Assembly: GCA_049642385.1 (NCBI GenBank)
Contig: JBAROU010000221.1
Coordinates: forward strand, 1-11,694
Length of the DNA stretch: 11,694 nucleotides
Source of the DNA: JBAROU01 sp049642385
Lineage (GTDB): Bacteria; Chloroflexota; Dehalococcoidia; DSTF01; RBG-16-68-14
Reading direction: 5' to 3'
Shown: one piece after another, positions 1 through 6,268 of the stretch
Position numbering within the stretch: position 1 is the first letter of the stretch
Layout of the letters: each line of letters opens with the position of its first letter
Made by a program: the position numbers and the translations under genes
The notes under the pieces: model-generated
Databases searched by the model: none
Told to the model about the DNA's origin: nothing
What the model saw: only the letters and a program-made list of their open reading frames with translations

Positions 1-73
1 ACGTAGCCCTGTACGAAACTGCACCGAGACCCGGGTCTGTAATCGAGGATCTGATGAGGCGACCGTGCGAGCG

Positions 74-1186
74 TTACGCGCCGTCTTCGCTCATTCCGGC
101 GCGGTAGAACGGTCGCCGCACAACGACGACCGGTAGACGCTTGCCTCGGACGTCCACCTCCAGCTCCGTCCCTCGCTCGAGCTCGGCTGGCAGGTACGCC
201 ATCCCGATGCTGGTGTTGAGCATGGGGGAGAAGCCTCCGCTGGTCACTGTACCCAGGGCCTGATCATCGTGCAAGACAACATAACCGTGACGCATGACGC
301 CGCGGTCGGTCGCACGCAGGCAGGCGAGCCGGCGCGTGACGCCGCGCTCCTTCGCGGCGGCGAGGGCGCTCCGCCCGGAGAAGTCGGCGTCGTCGTCCAA
401 CGTGACGGCGAAGCCGAGGCCCGCCTCGAACGGGTTTGTGCTCACGTCGATGTCGTTGCCGTAGAGCGGCAACGCTGCTTCGAGACGGAGCGTGTCACGC
501 GCGCCGAGGCCGCAGGGCACGGCGCCCTCGAAGACGAGACGGTCGAGCAGGTGACCGCCCGCTTCGGAGGCAGTGATCAGCTCGAAGCCGTCTTCCCCAG
601 TGTAGCCCGTGCGCGCAACGAGGAGCTTGTCGCGCAGGTAGGGCAACTCCAGGCAGTAGCGTTTCGGCAGCTCTTCGATGTCGGAGCCGATCAACGGTGC
701 GAGGAAGTCGAATGTCTCGGGTCCCTGGGCGGCGAGCATGACCGTGGAGGAATGACGGTCTTGCAGCTCGACGTCCATGCCCGCCTCCACGAACGACGCG
801 ATGCGTTCGCGGCCCATGTCGGCGTTCGCCGCGTTGTTGACGAGAAGGTAGCGTTCGGCGTCGAGGCGGTAGACGAACACGTCGTCGAGGATGCCGCCTT
901 CGTCGTCACACATGAGCGCGTAATGCGCTTCGCCTTCTTGGAGCTGATCGACCTTGTAAGTGACGGCGCGGCGCAGGAGCCGGCCGGCGTCCTTGCCGAC
1001 GACGAAGAGCCGCCCCATGTGTGACACATCGAACACGCCAACGCGCTCACGTACGGCGCGGTGCTCTTCGACGATGCCGGTGTACTGGATTGGCATCTCC
1101 CAGCCGGCGAACGGCGCGAAGCGCGCCCCGAGCGAGCGGTGCTTGTCGGCGAGGGCGAGCGAACGAAGGGCGACGGTATCGGTCAT
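74..1186 (-). CDS. gcvT: Aminomethyltransferase, glycine cleavage system T protein
   Basis: This gene encodes the T protein of the glycine cleavage system, which takes the aminomethyl group from lipoyl-GcvH, releases ammonia and passes the one-carbon unit to tetrahydrofolate in the cytoplasm. The 370 aa length is normal for GcvT. Visible family motifs in order are FAGWEMP (26-32), FDVSHMG (52-58), GGILDD (97-102, which holds the conserved catalytic Asp), RTGYTGEDGFE (192-202), GLGARDTLRLEAALPLYGND (226-245) and TSGGFSP (315-321). The frame stays open upstream to 1363, but that extension is Arg/Ser-rich antisense of the previous gene. The ATG at 1186 gives the normal N-terminus and lies one base after the upstream gene's TAA, so translation is probably coupled. 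The T-protein partners gcvH and gcvP are not in the window and could lie left of it. The identification is firm. Confidence 0.96.
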   Translation of the reverse strand: MTDTVALRSLALADKHRSLGARFAPFAGWEMPIQYTGIVEEHRAVRERVGVFDVSHMGRLFVVGKDAGRLLRRAVTYKVDQLQEGEAHYALMCDDEGGILDDVFVYRLDAERYLLVNNAANADMGRERIASFVEAGMDVELQDRHSSTVMLAAQGPETFDFLAPLIGSDIEELPKRYCLELPYLRDKLLVARTGYTGEDGFELITASEAGGHLLDRLVFEGAVPCGLGARDTLRLEAALPLYGNDIDVSTNPFEAGLGFAVTLDDDADFSGRSALAAAKERGVTRRLACLRATDRGVMRHGYVVLHDDQALGTVTSGGFSPMLNTSIGMAYLPAELERGTELEVDVRGKRLPVVVVRRPFYRAGMSEDGA

Positions 1187-1187
1187 C

Positions 1188-1955
1188 TTACGAATACTTC
1201 TGTTTGCAGATGAAGTGCACGTGCTGGCCGAGCGACGCGAATGGCTCGTGTCTCCGGTACGCGGCTTCGAGCTCGAGCAGTTCGTCGAGCTTCGCGGCGC
1301 TGCGGACCTCCTCTGGTATGTGGTCGTGGAAGATGCGGATGCCCGCCTTCGATGTGACCTCAAGTCCAGCCGCGTCGATCCACGAGCGGACGAGCTCCGG
1401 GTCGAGCGGCCAGGGCGGTTCTCGCTTCGTATCAGGGGTGAGCGCGGCGTCGACGTCCCCCCGGATCGCGCGTTTCAAGATGGCCGCGTTGCGGTTGTAG
1501 AACATGAGCGAGAGGTAGCCCTGCGGTTCGAGGAGCGGCGCCATGCAGTTGATGGCCTCTTGCGGCTCCGCCAGCCACTCGAGGACCGCGTGGCACATGA
1601 CGAGGTCGAACTTGCCTTCGACGTTCGCGCGCAGCTCTTGCACGGTCGACTCGAGAAAACGCAACGACGACACGCCGCTCTCGTGCAGGGCCGTGCGTGC
1701 GCGGTCGAGCATCTCTGGCGACGGATCGCACACGGTCACGTCGTGGCCGAGCGCTGCGATGCGCTGCGCGATCTGACCCATGCCCGCGCCGATGTCGATG
1801 ATGCGCATGCTGCCGCTGGCGAGCGTCGGGATCGCGTCGAGCAGGTCCTGCCAGAGTACATGAAGCCGAACGGCTCCCATTGTCGTGCCGTACACATCGC
1901 GTTCCAGCGTGGCGCGCTGAGCGCTGTCGAAGATTGCGTCTCGTCGGACGGTCAC
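1188..1955 (-). CDS. CmoM-like class I SAM-dependent methyltransferase
   Basis: The product is a 255 aa Rossmann-fold methyltransferase. Several blocks match, from memory, Escherichia coli CmoM (formerly SmtA), which methyl-esterifies 5-carboxymethoxyuridine at the tRNA wobble position: YGTTMGAVR (22-30), LWQDL (34-38), SAM motif I IDIGAGMGQ (53-61), HAVLEWL (122-128), LSLMFYNRN (148-156), IRIFHDHI (206-213) and LELEAAYRRHEPF (227-239). The last three lie outside the general SAM fold, so the resemblance is to this subfamily and not only to the superfamily. I chose the GTG start at 1955 because it overlaps the stop of the upstream hydrolase (GTGA), is preceded by a GGGAG Shine-Dalgarno eight bases away, and gives the family length (about 260 aa); the open frame further upstream is antisense. 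CmoM depends on CmoA and CmoB, which are not in the window, so the substrate here remains inference. Confidence 0.85.
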   Translation of the reverse strand: MTVRRDAIFDSAQRATLERDVYGTTMGAVRLHVLWQDLLDAIPTLASGSMRIIDIGAGMGQIAQRIAALGHDVTVCDPSPEMLDRARTALHESGVSSLRFLESTVQELRANVEGKFDLVMCHAVLEWLAEPQEAINCMAPLLEPQGYLSLMFYNRNAAILKRAIRGDVDAALTPDTKREPPWPLDPELVRSWIDAAGLEVTSKAGIRIFHDHIPEEVRSAAKLDELLELEAAYRRHEPFASLGQHVHFICKQKYS

Positions 1956-2812
1956 GTGACGGGCTCCCAGTGGCGCTTGCCGTCTTCGCCGAGCGTCATC
2001 CGACCGAGGCCCGGGAATGGAGAATGGACGCTGACGATCAGCGTGCGCTCGCGGATGGCGCGCTCCACGATGCGTTTCTTCGTCTCCATCGAGACGAGCG
2101 GCAGCATGTCGAACGACGAGACCCAGGCCGTGCGCTCGAGCTGGACGTGGTGCTGCACCATATCGCCGATGTAGATCGCGGTCTCGCCGGCGGAGCTGAG
2201 TACGACCGAGGCGTGGTCTTCTGTGTGCCCTTGCGTGGGGATGATGGTGATTTCGGGCGTCACCGCGCGCTCGCCGTCGATCAGCTCCAGGACGTCGGCT
2301 TCCTCGAGCGGCAGCAGATTCTCCGCGAGGTAGGTTGCGCGCGTGCGTTCGTTCGGGTGGGTGGCGGCCTTCCACTCGCCGCGCTCGATGAGATAGCGGG
2401 CGCGCGGGAACGTCGGGACGACGCGGTCGTCCGCGCCTTCGCGCGTGTTCCAGCCGCAGTGGTCGGCGTGGAGGTGCGTGTTGATCACGATGTCGATGTT
2501 TTCAGGCCTCACGCCGAGCTGGCCGAGGGCACTAAGCAACGTGCCTTCGCTGGCGGGCGACGCCTGGCGCCGGTGACCTTCCTTATCGCCGACGCCGGTC
2601 TCAATCAGCACGAGCTTGTCGGCTGACCGGACGAGCACGCAATTCAGGCCGAGTCCCATGCGGTACTGGTCATCGAGGGCGGCCTTCGCGGCGCGCTCCC
2701 ACATCACGCGCGGCACGATGCCGAAGACGGCGCCGGCATCCTGGTAGTACGTGCCGTCGCTCAGGATCTGCAGGTCGAGGTTGCCGAGGCGATAGGCGTG
2801 GGGCGAGGTCAC
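1952..2812 (-). CDS. Metallo-beta-lactamase-fold hydrolase
   Basis: This 286 aa protein is a metallo-beta-lactamase-fold hydrolase of the class that includes AHL-lactonase-like and other soluble dinuclear-zinc enzymes. The full ligand set is visible: HLHADH (113-118), H196 in TQGHTEDH, D217 in YIGDM and H263 in SVHSPFPGLGR. The C-terminal GLGR...DG..HW is also typical of the family. There is no signal peptide, so it should be cytoplasmic. Its substrate (lactone, thioester or another ester) cannot be read from the sequence. I prefer the GTG at 2812, which has GGAG seven bases upstream. The in-frame TTG at 2842 has no ribosome-binding site and would sit inside the candidate promoter. It is the first gene of an operon with the methyltransferase and gcvT, overlapping the next gene by four bases. 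The fold is certain; the function is open. Confidence 0.9.
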   Translation of the reverse strand: MTSPHAYRLGNLDLQILSDGTYYQDAGAVFGIVPRVMWERAAKAALDDQYRMGLGLNCVLVRSADKLVLIETGVGDKEGHRRQASPASEGTLLSALGQLGVRPENIDIVINTHLHADHCGWNTREGADDRVVPTFPRARYLIERGEWKAATHPNERTRATYLAENLLPLEEADVLELIDGERAVTPEITIIPTQGHTEDHASVVLSSAGETAIYIGDMVQHHVQLERTAWVSSFDMLPLVSMETKKRIVERAIRERTLIVSVHSPFPGLGRMTLGEDGKRHWEPVT

Positions 2813-2840
2813 ATCGAAGCTCCGATCGCAGGTTGGCCCC

Positions 2841-2870
2841 AAGATAACGCCGCGATAGCGATGCGATCAA
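2841..2870 (-). promoter_or_regulatory. Candidate promoter for the minus-strand hydrolase-methyltransferase-gcvT operon
   Basis: Reading the minus strand, TTGATC (2870-2865) is followed after 17 bases by TTATCT (2847-2842). The start codon at 2812 lies about 30 bases further on and has a GGAG in between, which is a normal leadered arrangement. This is consensus matching by eye only. Confidence 0.35.
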
Positions 2871-2889
2871 CGGGTAGGGCAAACCCTGA

Positions 2890-2918
2890 TTGCTCCGGCG
2901 GCGTCGCTCCAGGATACT
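2890..2918 (+). promoter_or_regulatory. Candidate promoter for the first exported protein, likely leaderless
   Basis: TTGCTC (2890-2895), a 17-base spacer and GATACT (2913-2918) resemble a sigma-70 type promoter. Only nine bases separate the -10 box from the ATG at 2928, so transcription would start at or within a few bases of the start codon. The only AGGA lies inside the -10 box and cannot be part of the mRNA, which supports leaderless translation. The match is by eye. Confidence 0.35.
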
Positions 2919-2927
2919 GCACACGAT

Positions 2928-3722
2928 ATGTTGCGACTGATCCGCGTGCTTGTGTTGACGCTTGGCCTCATGGTGGCGGCGGCGTTCTCGTATACCTGCG
3001 ATGGTGGCGAGGCTGAAGAACCCGAGCCGACGGGAACGGCGACGGTCGAGCCAACATCGACGCCGGAGCCGCCGCTGGGCCTTGATAGCTTCCACTACAG
3101 CGTTGCGCTGGAGATCGGCATCGACGAGCCGGACACCGAAGACGACTCGTCGGTCAACGGCATGGTGGAAGGTGAATTTGCTGGTCCGTGGTCGCATGCC
3201 TGGGAGCAGACGTTCAACGTGGGTGCGATCGGTGGGACCGAATCGTTCGTGATCATCGGCGACGACGCATGGAAGCGTGACAGTAACGGCGCGTGGCAGC
3301 AGACCACGGCCTCCGATCCGGAGGTGACCGACTCCACCGACTTGACCGCGGCTGCCCCTGACTTCCTGAGCGATCTGGAGTTCACGAACGAGCTGGGAGC
3401 TCTCGAAGGCGAGCCGGAGGAAGTGAACGGCGTGCAGACGCTTCGCTACGATCTCAGCGATTCGATCGCTGCCTTGGTAGACATCTTCGGCACAGATTTC
3501 TTTCAGGGCGACGCCGCGGGGTTCCAGGATCTCGACATGGTGGTCTGGCTCGAGGAGGATACGAACACGCTGGTGCGTGCGGACTTGACCGCGCTGGCTG
3601 GACCGAATGTCTTTGGGGACGCGTCGTTCGCTGTGTCGCCGGATGCGGATGTCACCATCCATATGACCATCGACATCTCGCAGCTGAATGATACGAGCAT
3701 CGACATCGAGCCGCCGATCTAG
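2928..3722 (+). CDS. Exported acidic (lipo)protein, paralogue of its downstream neighbour
   Basis: The 264 aa product has a hydrophobic signal segment (4-20) that ends near C24, then an acidic, Thr/Pro/Glu-rich linker (25-50) and a beta-rich domain. The layout suggests a surface lipoprotein, but SYTC (21-24) is a poor lipobox, with Thr at -1 instead of Gly, Ala or Ser. It may therefore be anchored inefficiently, cleaved by ordinary signal peptidase, or stay as an N-terminal anchor. Blocks shared with the next gene are SFHYSVALEI (54-63), VIIGDDAWKR (108-117) with W123, VVWLEEDTNTLVRADL (205-220) and MTIDIS...IEPP (246-263). This pattern recalls LolA/LppX/LprG-like lipid-binding envelope proteins, but that is a guess from layout. 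There is no Shine-Dalgarno at a useful distance. The exported nature is well supported; the role is unknown. Confidence 0.82.
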   Translation: MLRLIRVLVLTLGLMVAAAFSYTCDGGEAEEPEPTGTATVEPTSTPEPPLGLDSFHYSVALEIGIDEPDTEDDSSVNGMVEGEFAGPWSHAWEQTFNVGAIGGTESFVIIGDDAWKRDSNGAWQQTTASDPEVTDSTDLTAAAPDFLSDLEFTNELGALEGEPEEVNGVQTLRYDLSDSIAALVDIFGTDFFQGDAAGFQDLDMVVWLEEDTNTLVRADLTALAGPNVFGDASFAVSPDADVTIHMTIDISQLNDTSIDIEPPI

Positions 3723-3766
3723 CTATCCTACCCTGTTGCTCTCCATCCGACATATTGTGTACGACT

Positions 3767-3779
3767 GTGCGTGACGCAC
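3767..3779. promoter_or_regulatory. Perfect inverted repeat upstream of the second lipoprotein gene
   Basis: GTGCGT and ACGCAC flank a single G, a perfect 6-base dyad. It lies two bases upstream of the TTCGCG (3782-3787) that could be the -35 box of the next gene. That is a plausible place for a regulator dimer. No U-run follows and a one-base loop cannot fold, so it is not a terminator. Confidence 0.3.
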
Positions 3780-3781
3780 GA

Positions 3782-3811
3782 TTCGCGTGTAAGGGCGCGT
3801 CTCGCTATGAT
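3782..3811 (+). promoter_or_regulatory. Candidate promoter for the second lipoprotein
   Basis: TATGAT (3806-3811) is a good -10 box, with a weak TTCGCG (3782-3787) 18 bases upstream. A GAGGAG (3824-3829) stands six bases before the ATG at 3836. Here the -10 box is 24 bases from the ATG and a real leader with a Shine-Dalgarno is present, unlike the preceding gene. Confidence 0.4.
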
Positions 3812-3835
3812 GTGTGGCGCTACTGAGGAGTAGGA

Positions 3836-4663
3836 ATGCAGAGCATTCCAAGACATTGGTTCGTGAAGCGCGCGGCCGCCGTCATTGGCGGTCTGCTGTT
3901 GGTGCTCGCGATCGCGGCGTGCGGCGAAGGCGACGCTGCCGCACCACCATCGACGCCAACGCCGGATCCTGTGACGCCGACCGCAACGGCGGAACACGGG
4001 AGCGCGCTACCGCTCAAACGCTATCACTACGCGGCGTCATTCACACTGCAGACGAAAAGCAACGCCCGCAGCGCAGGCAAGCTGCTGATCACCACCGAAG
4101 GCGATTACGAATCGCCGGACAGACATGCGTTCACCTACACGATCACGTCCGGAACGAACACGCTGCGACAGCGGCTGGTGTTGATCGGCGATAGGGTGTG
4201 GCTGAAACAGGGCGGCGACCCTTGGCACAAGGTCGCCCGTGACGACAAGAGGGTCGACGATCTCCTGTCCGCTGCGTTTTCGCCGGCGCGGCCGGGCTTT
4301 CTCGGGGGCGAGCGCTACGTGGATGTGCGCGACGCCGTCCGGAGGCTCCCCTCGACCGATGAAGCTGTGAACGACGTCGGGGTGAATCATTACCGCGTGA
4401 GTCAGGCGGGCCAGGAGTTCATCGAAGCGTTCCTGGCCGACGAGGCGTTGCTGGCGAATGTGGAGGACTTCAAGTGGGACCTTTGGCTGGCGCGGGACGG
4501 CGGCTGGCCGGTGCGCATGAGCGCCTCCAGTACGGTGACGAAGGCGCTTCAGGTGAACCGGGCGTTGAAGGTACCGGCGCCGGCGGTGTGGGAGCTCCAG
4601 ATCGACATCTCGCGGCCGGACGACCCGCGCCTGGCGGTGCGGCCGCCGGGCGACAAGGGCTAG
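3836..4663 (+). CDS. Lipoprotein with Thr/Pro linker, LppX/LolA-like layout
   Basis: The 275 aa product has a basic N-terminus (R6-R12), a hydrophobic core (13-25) and a good lipobox, IAAC (26-29), so C29 should be lipidated and the protein held on the outer face of the membrane. A Pro/Thr/Ala linker (30-58) leads to a beta-rich domain. It shares landmarks with its upstream neighbour: RYHYAASFTLQ (62-72), VLIGDRVWLK (115-124) with W130, WDLWLARDGGWPVRM (214-228), LQIDIS (254-259) and VRPP (268-271). The pair is therefore a tandem duplication that has diverged strongly. The periodic aromatic strands and closing strand recall LppX/LprG/LolA-type folds that bind lipids in a half-barrel; this is layout-level inference. 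A GAGGAG precedes the ATG. Its separate promoter suggests it can be expressed apart from the first copy. Confidence 0.87.
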   Translation: MQSIPRHWFVKRAAAVIGGLLLVLAIAACGEGDAAAPPSTPTPDPVTPTATAEHGSALPLKRYHYAASFTLQTKSNARSAGKLLITTEGDYESPDRHAFTYTITSGTNTLRQRLVLIGDRVWLKQGGDPWHKVARDDKRVDDLLSAAFSPARPGFLGGERYVDVRDAVRRLPSTDEAVNDVGVNHYRVSQAGQEFIEAFLADEALLANVEDFKWDLWLARDGGWPVRMSASSTVTKALQVNRALKVPAPAVWELQIDISRPDDPRLAVRPPGDKG

Positions 4664-4668
4664 ATCGG

Positions 4669-4815
4669 CTACCAGGTGCGACGGCCGTCGGCCATGACGA
4701 GACGGCCGAAGCTGTCCGGCGCAAAGTGACCGCCGACGACCAACGCGTGCTGCGCGATCAGGCGCTGCGCGATCGCCGTTTCGTGCGGCGCGGCAGCTCG
4801 TCGATTCGCAGGGTC
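4669..4815 (-). pseudogene. C-terminal remnant of a metallo-beta-lactamase-fold hydrolase
   Basis: On the minus strand a short stretch ending in TAG at 4669 reads LVVGGHFAPDSFGRLVMADG and then RRTW. This matches the family C-terminus, which in the intact hydrolase at 1952-2812 reads LIVSVHSPFPGLGR then EDGKRHW: the His ligand, GR, DG and final Trp all align. Nothing upstream in any minus frame carries the HxHxDH or the other ligands, and the region beyond about 4815 is taken by the crotonase promoter. It looks like the decayed 3' end of a second hydrolase gene. The frame is formally open to 4935, but the first 40 residues look like noise. The fragment is short, so the call is moderate. Confidence 0.45.
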
Positions 4816-4899
4816 ACGCGTTCGGTCATAATGCTGCCGTATCCCTTTGGCGGCGGGCTCAGCACAGGAGCGCCGTCGCTCGGCTGTCAGGATCGTGCG

Positions 4900-4929
4900 T
4901 TGACACTTGGGCGAGCTCGCTGATAGGCT
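4900..4929 (+). promoter_or_regulatory. Candidate promoter of the crotonase operon, likely leaderless
   Basis: A perfect TTGACA (4900-4905) is followed after 18 bases by TAGGCT (4924-4929), which fits the TANNNT form of leaderless promoters. The ATG at 4941 comes only 11 bases after the -10 box and no Shine-Dalgarno precedes it. Transcription would begin about five bases before the start codon. Confidence 0.45.
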
Positions 4930-4940
4930 GCACAACGCTC

Positions 4941-5723
4941 ATGGACTATCGGACGATTGCGCTGGAAACGAGGGACCCGCTCGCGTGGATCCGCCTCGCG
5001 CGGCCGGAGAGAGGCAACCCGGTCGATCGCGAGCTCTTGCGCGAGCTCGATGGCATCTGCGCGGCGATCAACGACGACGCAGCCGTGCGCGTCGCGATCC
5101 TCACAGCCGAGGGCGACGTATTCTCGTGCGGTTGGGACGCGGCCGAGCTGGCGGCCGAAGCGCTCGACGAATCGGAGCGACGTCGGTTGTGGGAGGAATC
5201 ACCCCCGTTCGCCGGCCTCGAGTCGATGGGGCAGCCCGTCATCTGCGCGCTGAACGGCGACGCGACGAGCGCCGGGCTGGAGCTCGCGCTGGCATGTGAT
5301 GTGCGCATCGCGGCCGAAGGCGCGACCTTCGTGCTGCCGGAGACGGCGCAGGGCGTGCTGCCCATGGCCGGCGGCACGCAACGGCTAGCGCGCCTGGTCG
5401 GCCGCGGGGAAGCGCTACGCCTGCTGCTTCTCGCGGAGCCGATCGAAGCGAACGAAGCGCTGCGTATCGGGCTGGTGAGCGCGGTCGTGCCGCCGGAGCG
5501 ACTTGCCGCGGAAGTCGAGGCGCTCGCGCAACGGATGGCGTCGCGCGGGCCGCTCGCGCTGCGCTTCGCGAAGGAGGCAGTGCGCCGCGGGATCGAGCAG
5601 CCGCTCGACCAGGCGCTCCGTTTCGAGACGGACCTGACGGTGATCCTACAAGTAACAGAGGACCGAGCAGAAGGCGTCCGCGCTTTTCTGGAAAAGCGCG
5701 AGCCGAAGTTCAAGGGAAGATAA
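4941..5723 (+). CDS. Enoyl-CoA hydratase/isomerase (crotonase) family protein, first copy
   Basis: This 260 aa crotonase acts on acyl-CoA thioesters in the cytoplasm. The oxyanion-hole and catalytic region SAGLELALACD (110-120) holds E114, and FVLPETAQGVLPMAGGTQRL (130-149) holds E134. These two Glu residues are 20 apart, as in rat mitochondrial hydratase E144/E164, so it should be competent as a hydratase. The usual FCAGAD loop is FSCGWD (61-66), an unusual but tolerated variant that may reflect a bulky or atypical acyl group. The C-terminus TEDRAEGVRAFLEKREPKF (239-257) is canonical, so the protein is complete. The start has no Shine-Dalgarno and a close promoter. It is the first gene of a tight plus-strand run that ends in another crotonase. 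The family is certain, the substrate unknown. Confidence 0.93.
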   Translation: MDYRTIALETRDPLAWIRLARPERGNPVDRELLRELDGICAAINDDAAVRVAILTAEGDVFSCGWDAAELAAEALDESERRRLWEESPPFAGLESMGQPVICALNGDATSAGLELALACDVRIAAEGATFVLPETAQGVLPMAGGTQRLARLVGRGEALRLLLLAEPIEANEALRIGLVSAVVPPERLAAEVEALAQRMASRGPLALRFAKEAVRRGIEQPLDQALRFETDLTVILQVTEDRAEGVRAFLEKREPKFKGR

Positions 5724-5724
5724 C

Positions 5725-5982
5725 ATGCGGCTTATAATCGAAGCGGACGAATCGTGGTCGATCATGATGCTGGTCGTCTCGCAGGTGCTGGACGGCGTCG
5801 AGCTATCCGAAGAGGGTCGTGCTGCCGTGCGTAAGTGGCGCACCGACCGCGCCGACGGTACCGAAGCGATGCACAAGCTGGCAGAGGAGCTGAACGAAAC
5901 GATGGGCAACGTGATCGATGAACAGACGCGACGGCTGATCCGGCACAAAGGCCGCTACGTCTCGAGTATGGACCCGCAGTGA
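5725..5982 (+). CDS. Small conserved-looking protein of unknown function, tandem copy A
   Basis: I do not recognise this 85 aa protein. It starts one base after the crotonase TAA with AAGGGA upstream, so translation is probably coupled. It has a short beta-type start (MRLIIEADE), an amphipathic helix around W11-D23, the segment LSEEGRAAVRKWRTD (27-41), a second helix (about 47-62) and a basic tail. There is no signal peptide, membrane span, Cys or His cluster, or zinc motif. Its first 41 residues align without gaps to the next gene's product, with 14 identities by my count, including E9, W11, M14, V17, D23, L27, S28, A33, V35, R36, W38, R39 and D41. That shared pattern argues for a real gene. 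A small helical partner or regulator of the neighbouring enzymes is possible but only inferred. Confidence 0.75.
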   Translation: MRLIIEADESWSIMMLVVSQVLDGVELSEEGRAAVRKWRTDRADGTEAMHKLAEELNETMGNVIDEQTRRLIRHKGRYVSSMDPQ

Positions 5983-5989
5983 AGGCGCA

Positions 5990-6229
5990 ATGAAGGTAGA
6001 ACTCGATATCGAGGAGGCGTGGGAGCTGATGTCGCGCGTGATCGCGCGGCTGGTGGACGAGGCGAAGCTGTCGTCGAGCGATAAGGCGAACGTGCGCCGC
6101 TGGCGCAGCGACTTGATGAAACCAGGTGGCGAGCCGATGCGCATCCTCACGCGCAAGCTCAACGAGGATCTCGCAGAAGCGTTTGGGCGCAAGAAGCGCA
6201 GCCAGCTCCGCAAGCCGGACTGGCGCTAG
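5990..6229 (+). CDS. Small conserved-looking protein of unknown function, tandem copy B
   Basis: This 79 aa protein is a paralogue of the one just upstream: MKVELDIEEAWELMSRVIAR aligns from its first residue with copy A, and LSSSDKANVRRWRSD (27-41) carries the same W38-R39-x-D41 signature. Then comes a predicted helix MRILTRKLNEDLAEAF (50-65), and it ends in a strongly basic tail rich in Lys and Arg. The start is an ATG seven bases after the previous stop, with GAAGG close by. It has no signal peptide or membrane segment. The two copies probably came from an in-place duplication and may form a heterodimer. I do not know a named family for them. It could still be a general lineage-specific small protein that is unrelated to the pathway. 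Confidence 0.75.
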   Translation: MKVELDIEEAWELMSRVIARLVDEAKLSSSDKANVRRWRSDLMKPGGEPMRILTRKLNEDLAEAFGRKKRSQLRKPDWR

Positions 6230-6268
6230 GGCGGACAGGCCAGAGGTCTGCCCCGACAGGATTGGGTC

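Noticed and set aside
27..38. Perfect 12-base palindrome AGACCCGGGTCT near the left edge
   Set aside because: It has no loop and no T-run, so it is not a terminator for gcvT; a single copy is not evidence of an operator.
1..73. Possible partial gene at the left edge
   Set aside because: Several frames are open on both strands, but none shows a start with a ribosome-binding site or a recognisable motif, including gcvH; nothing can be supported in 73 bases.
1187..1363. N-terminal extension of gcvT to 1363
   Set aside because: Ser/Arg/Thr-rich extension not found in the family and antisense-coded within the upstream methyltransferase.
960..2174. Long plus-strand open frame (404 codons) antisense to gcvT and the methyltransferase
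   Set aside because: Low-complexity Arg/Ala composition with no motif; it is a GC-driven shadow of two well-identified minus-strand genes.
2670..3662. Minus-strand open frame of 330 codons across the hydrolase start and the first exported protein
   Set aside because: It runs through the divergent promoter region and is antisense to a protein with a signal peptide and a paralogue.
4679..4690. Perfect 12-base palindrome CGACGGCCGTCG after the second lipoprotein gene
   Set aside because: No loop and no T-run; it falls within the hydrolase remnant codons and is likely a chance product of high GC.
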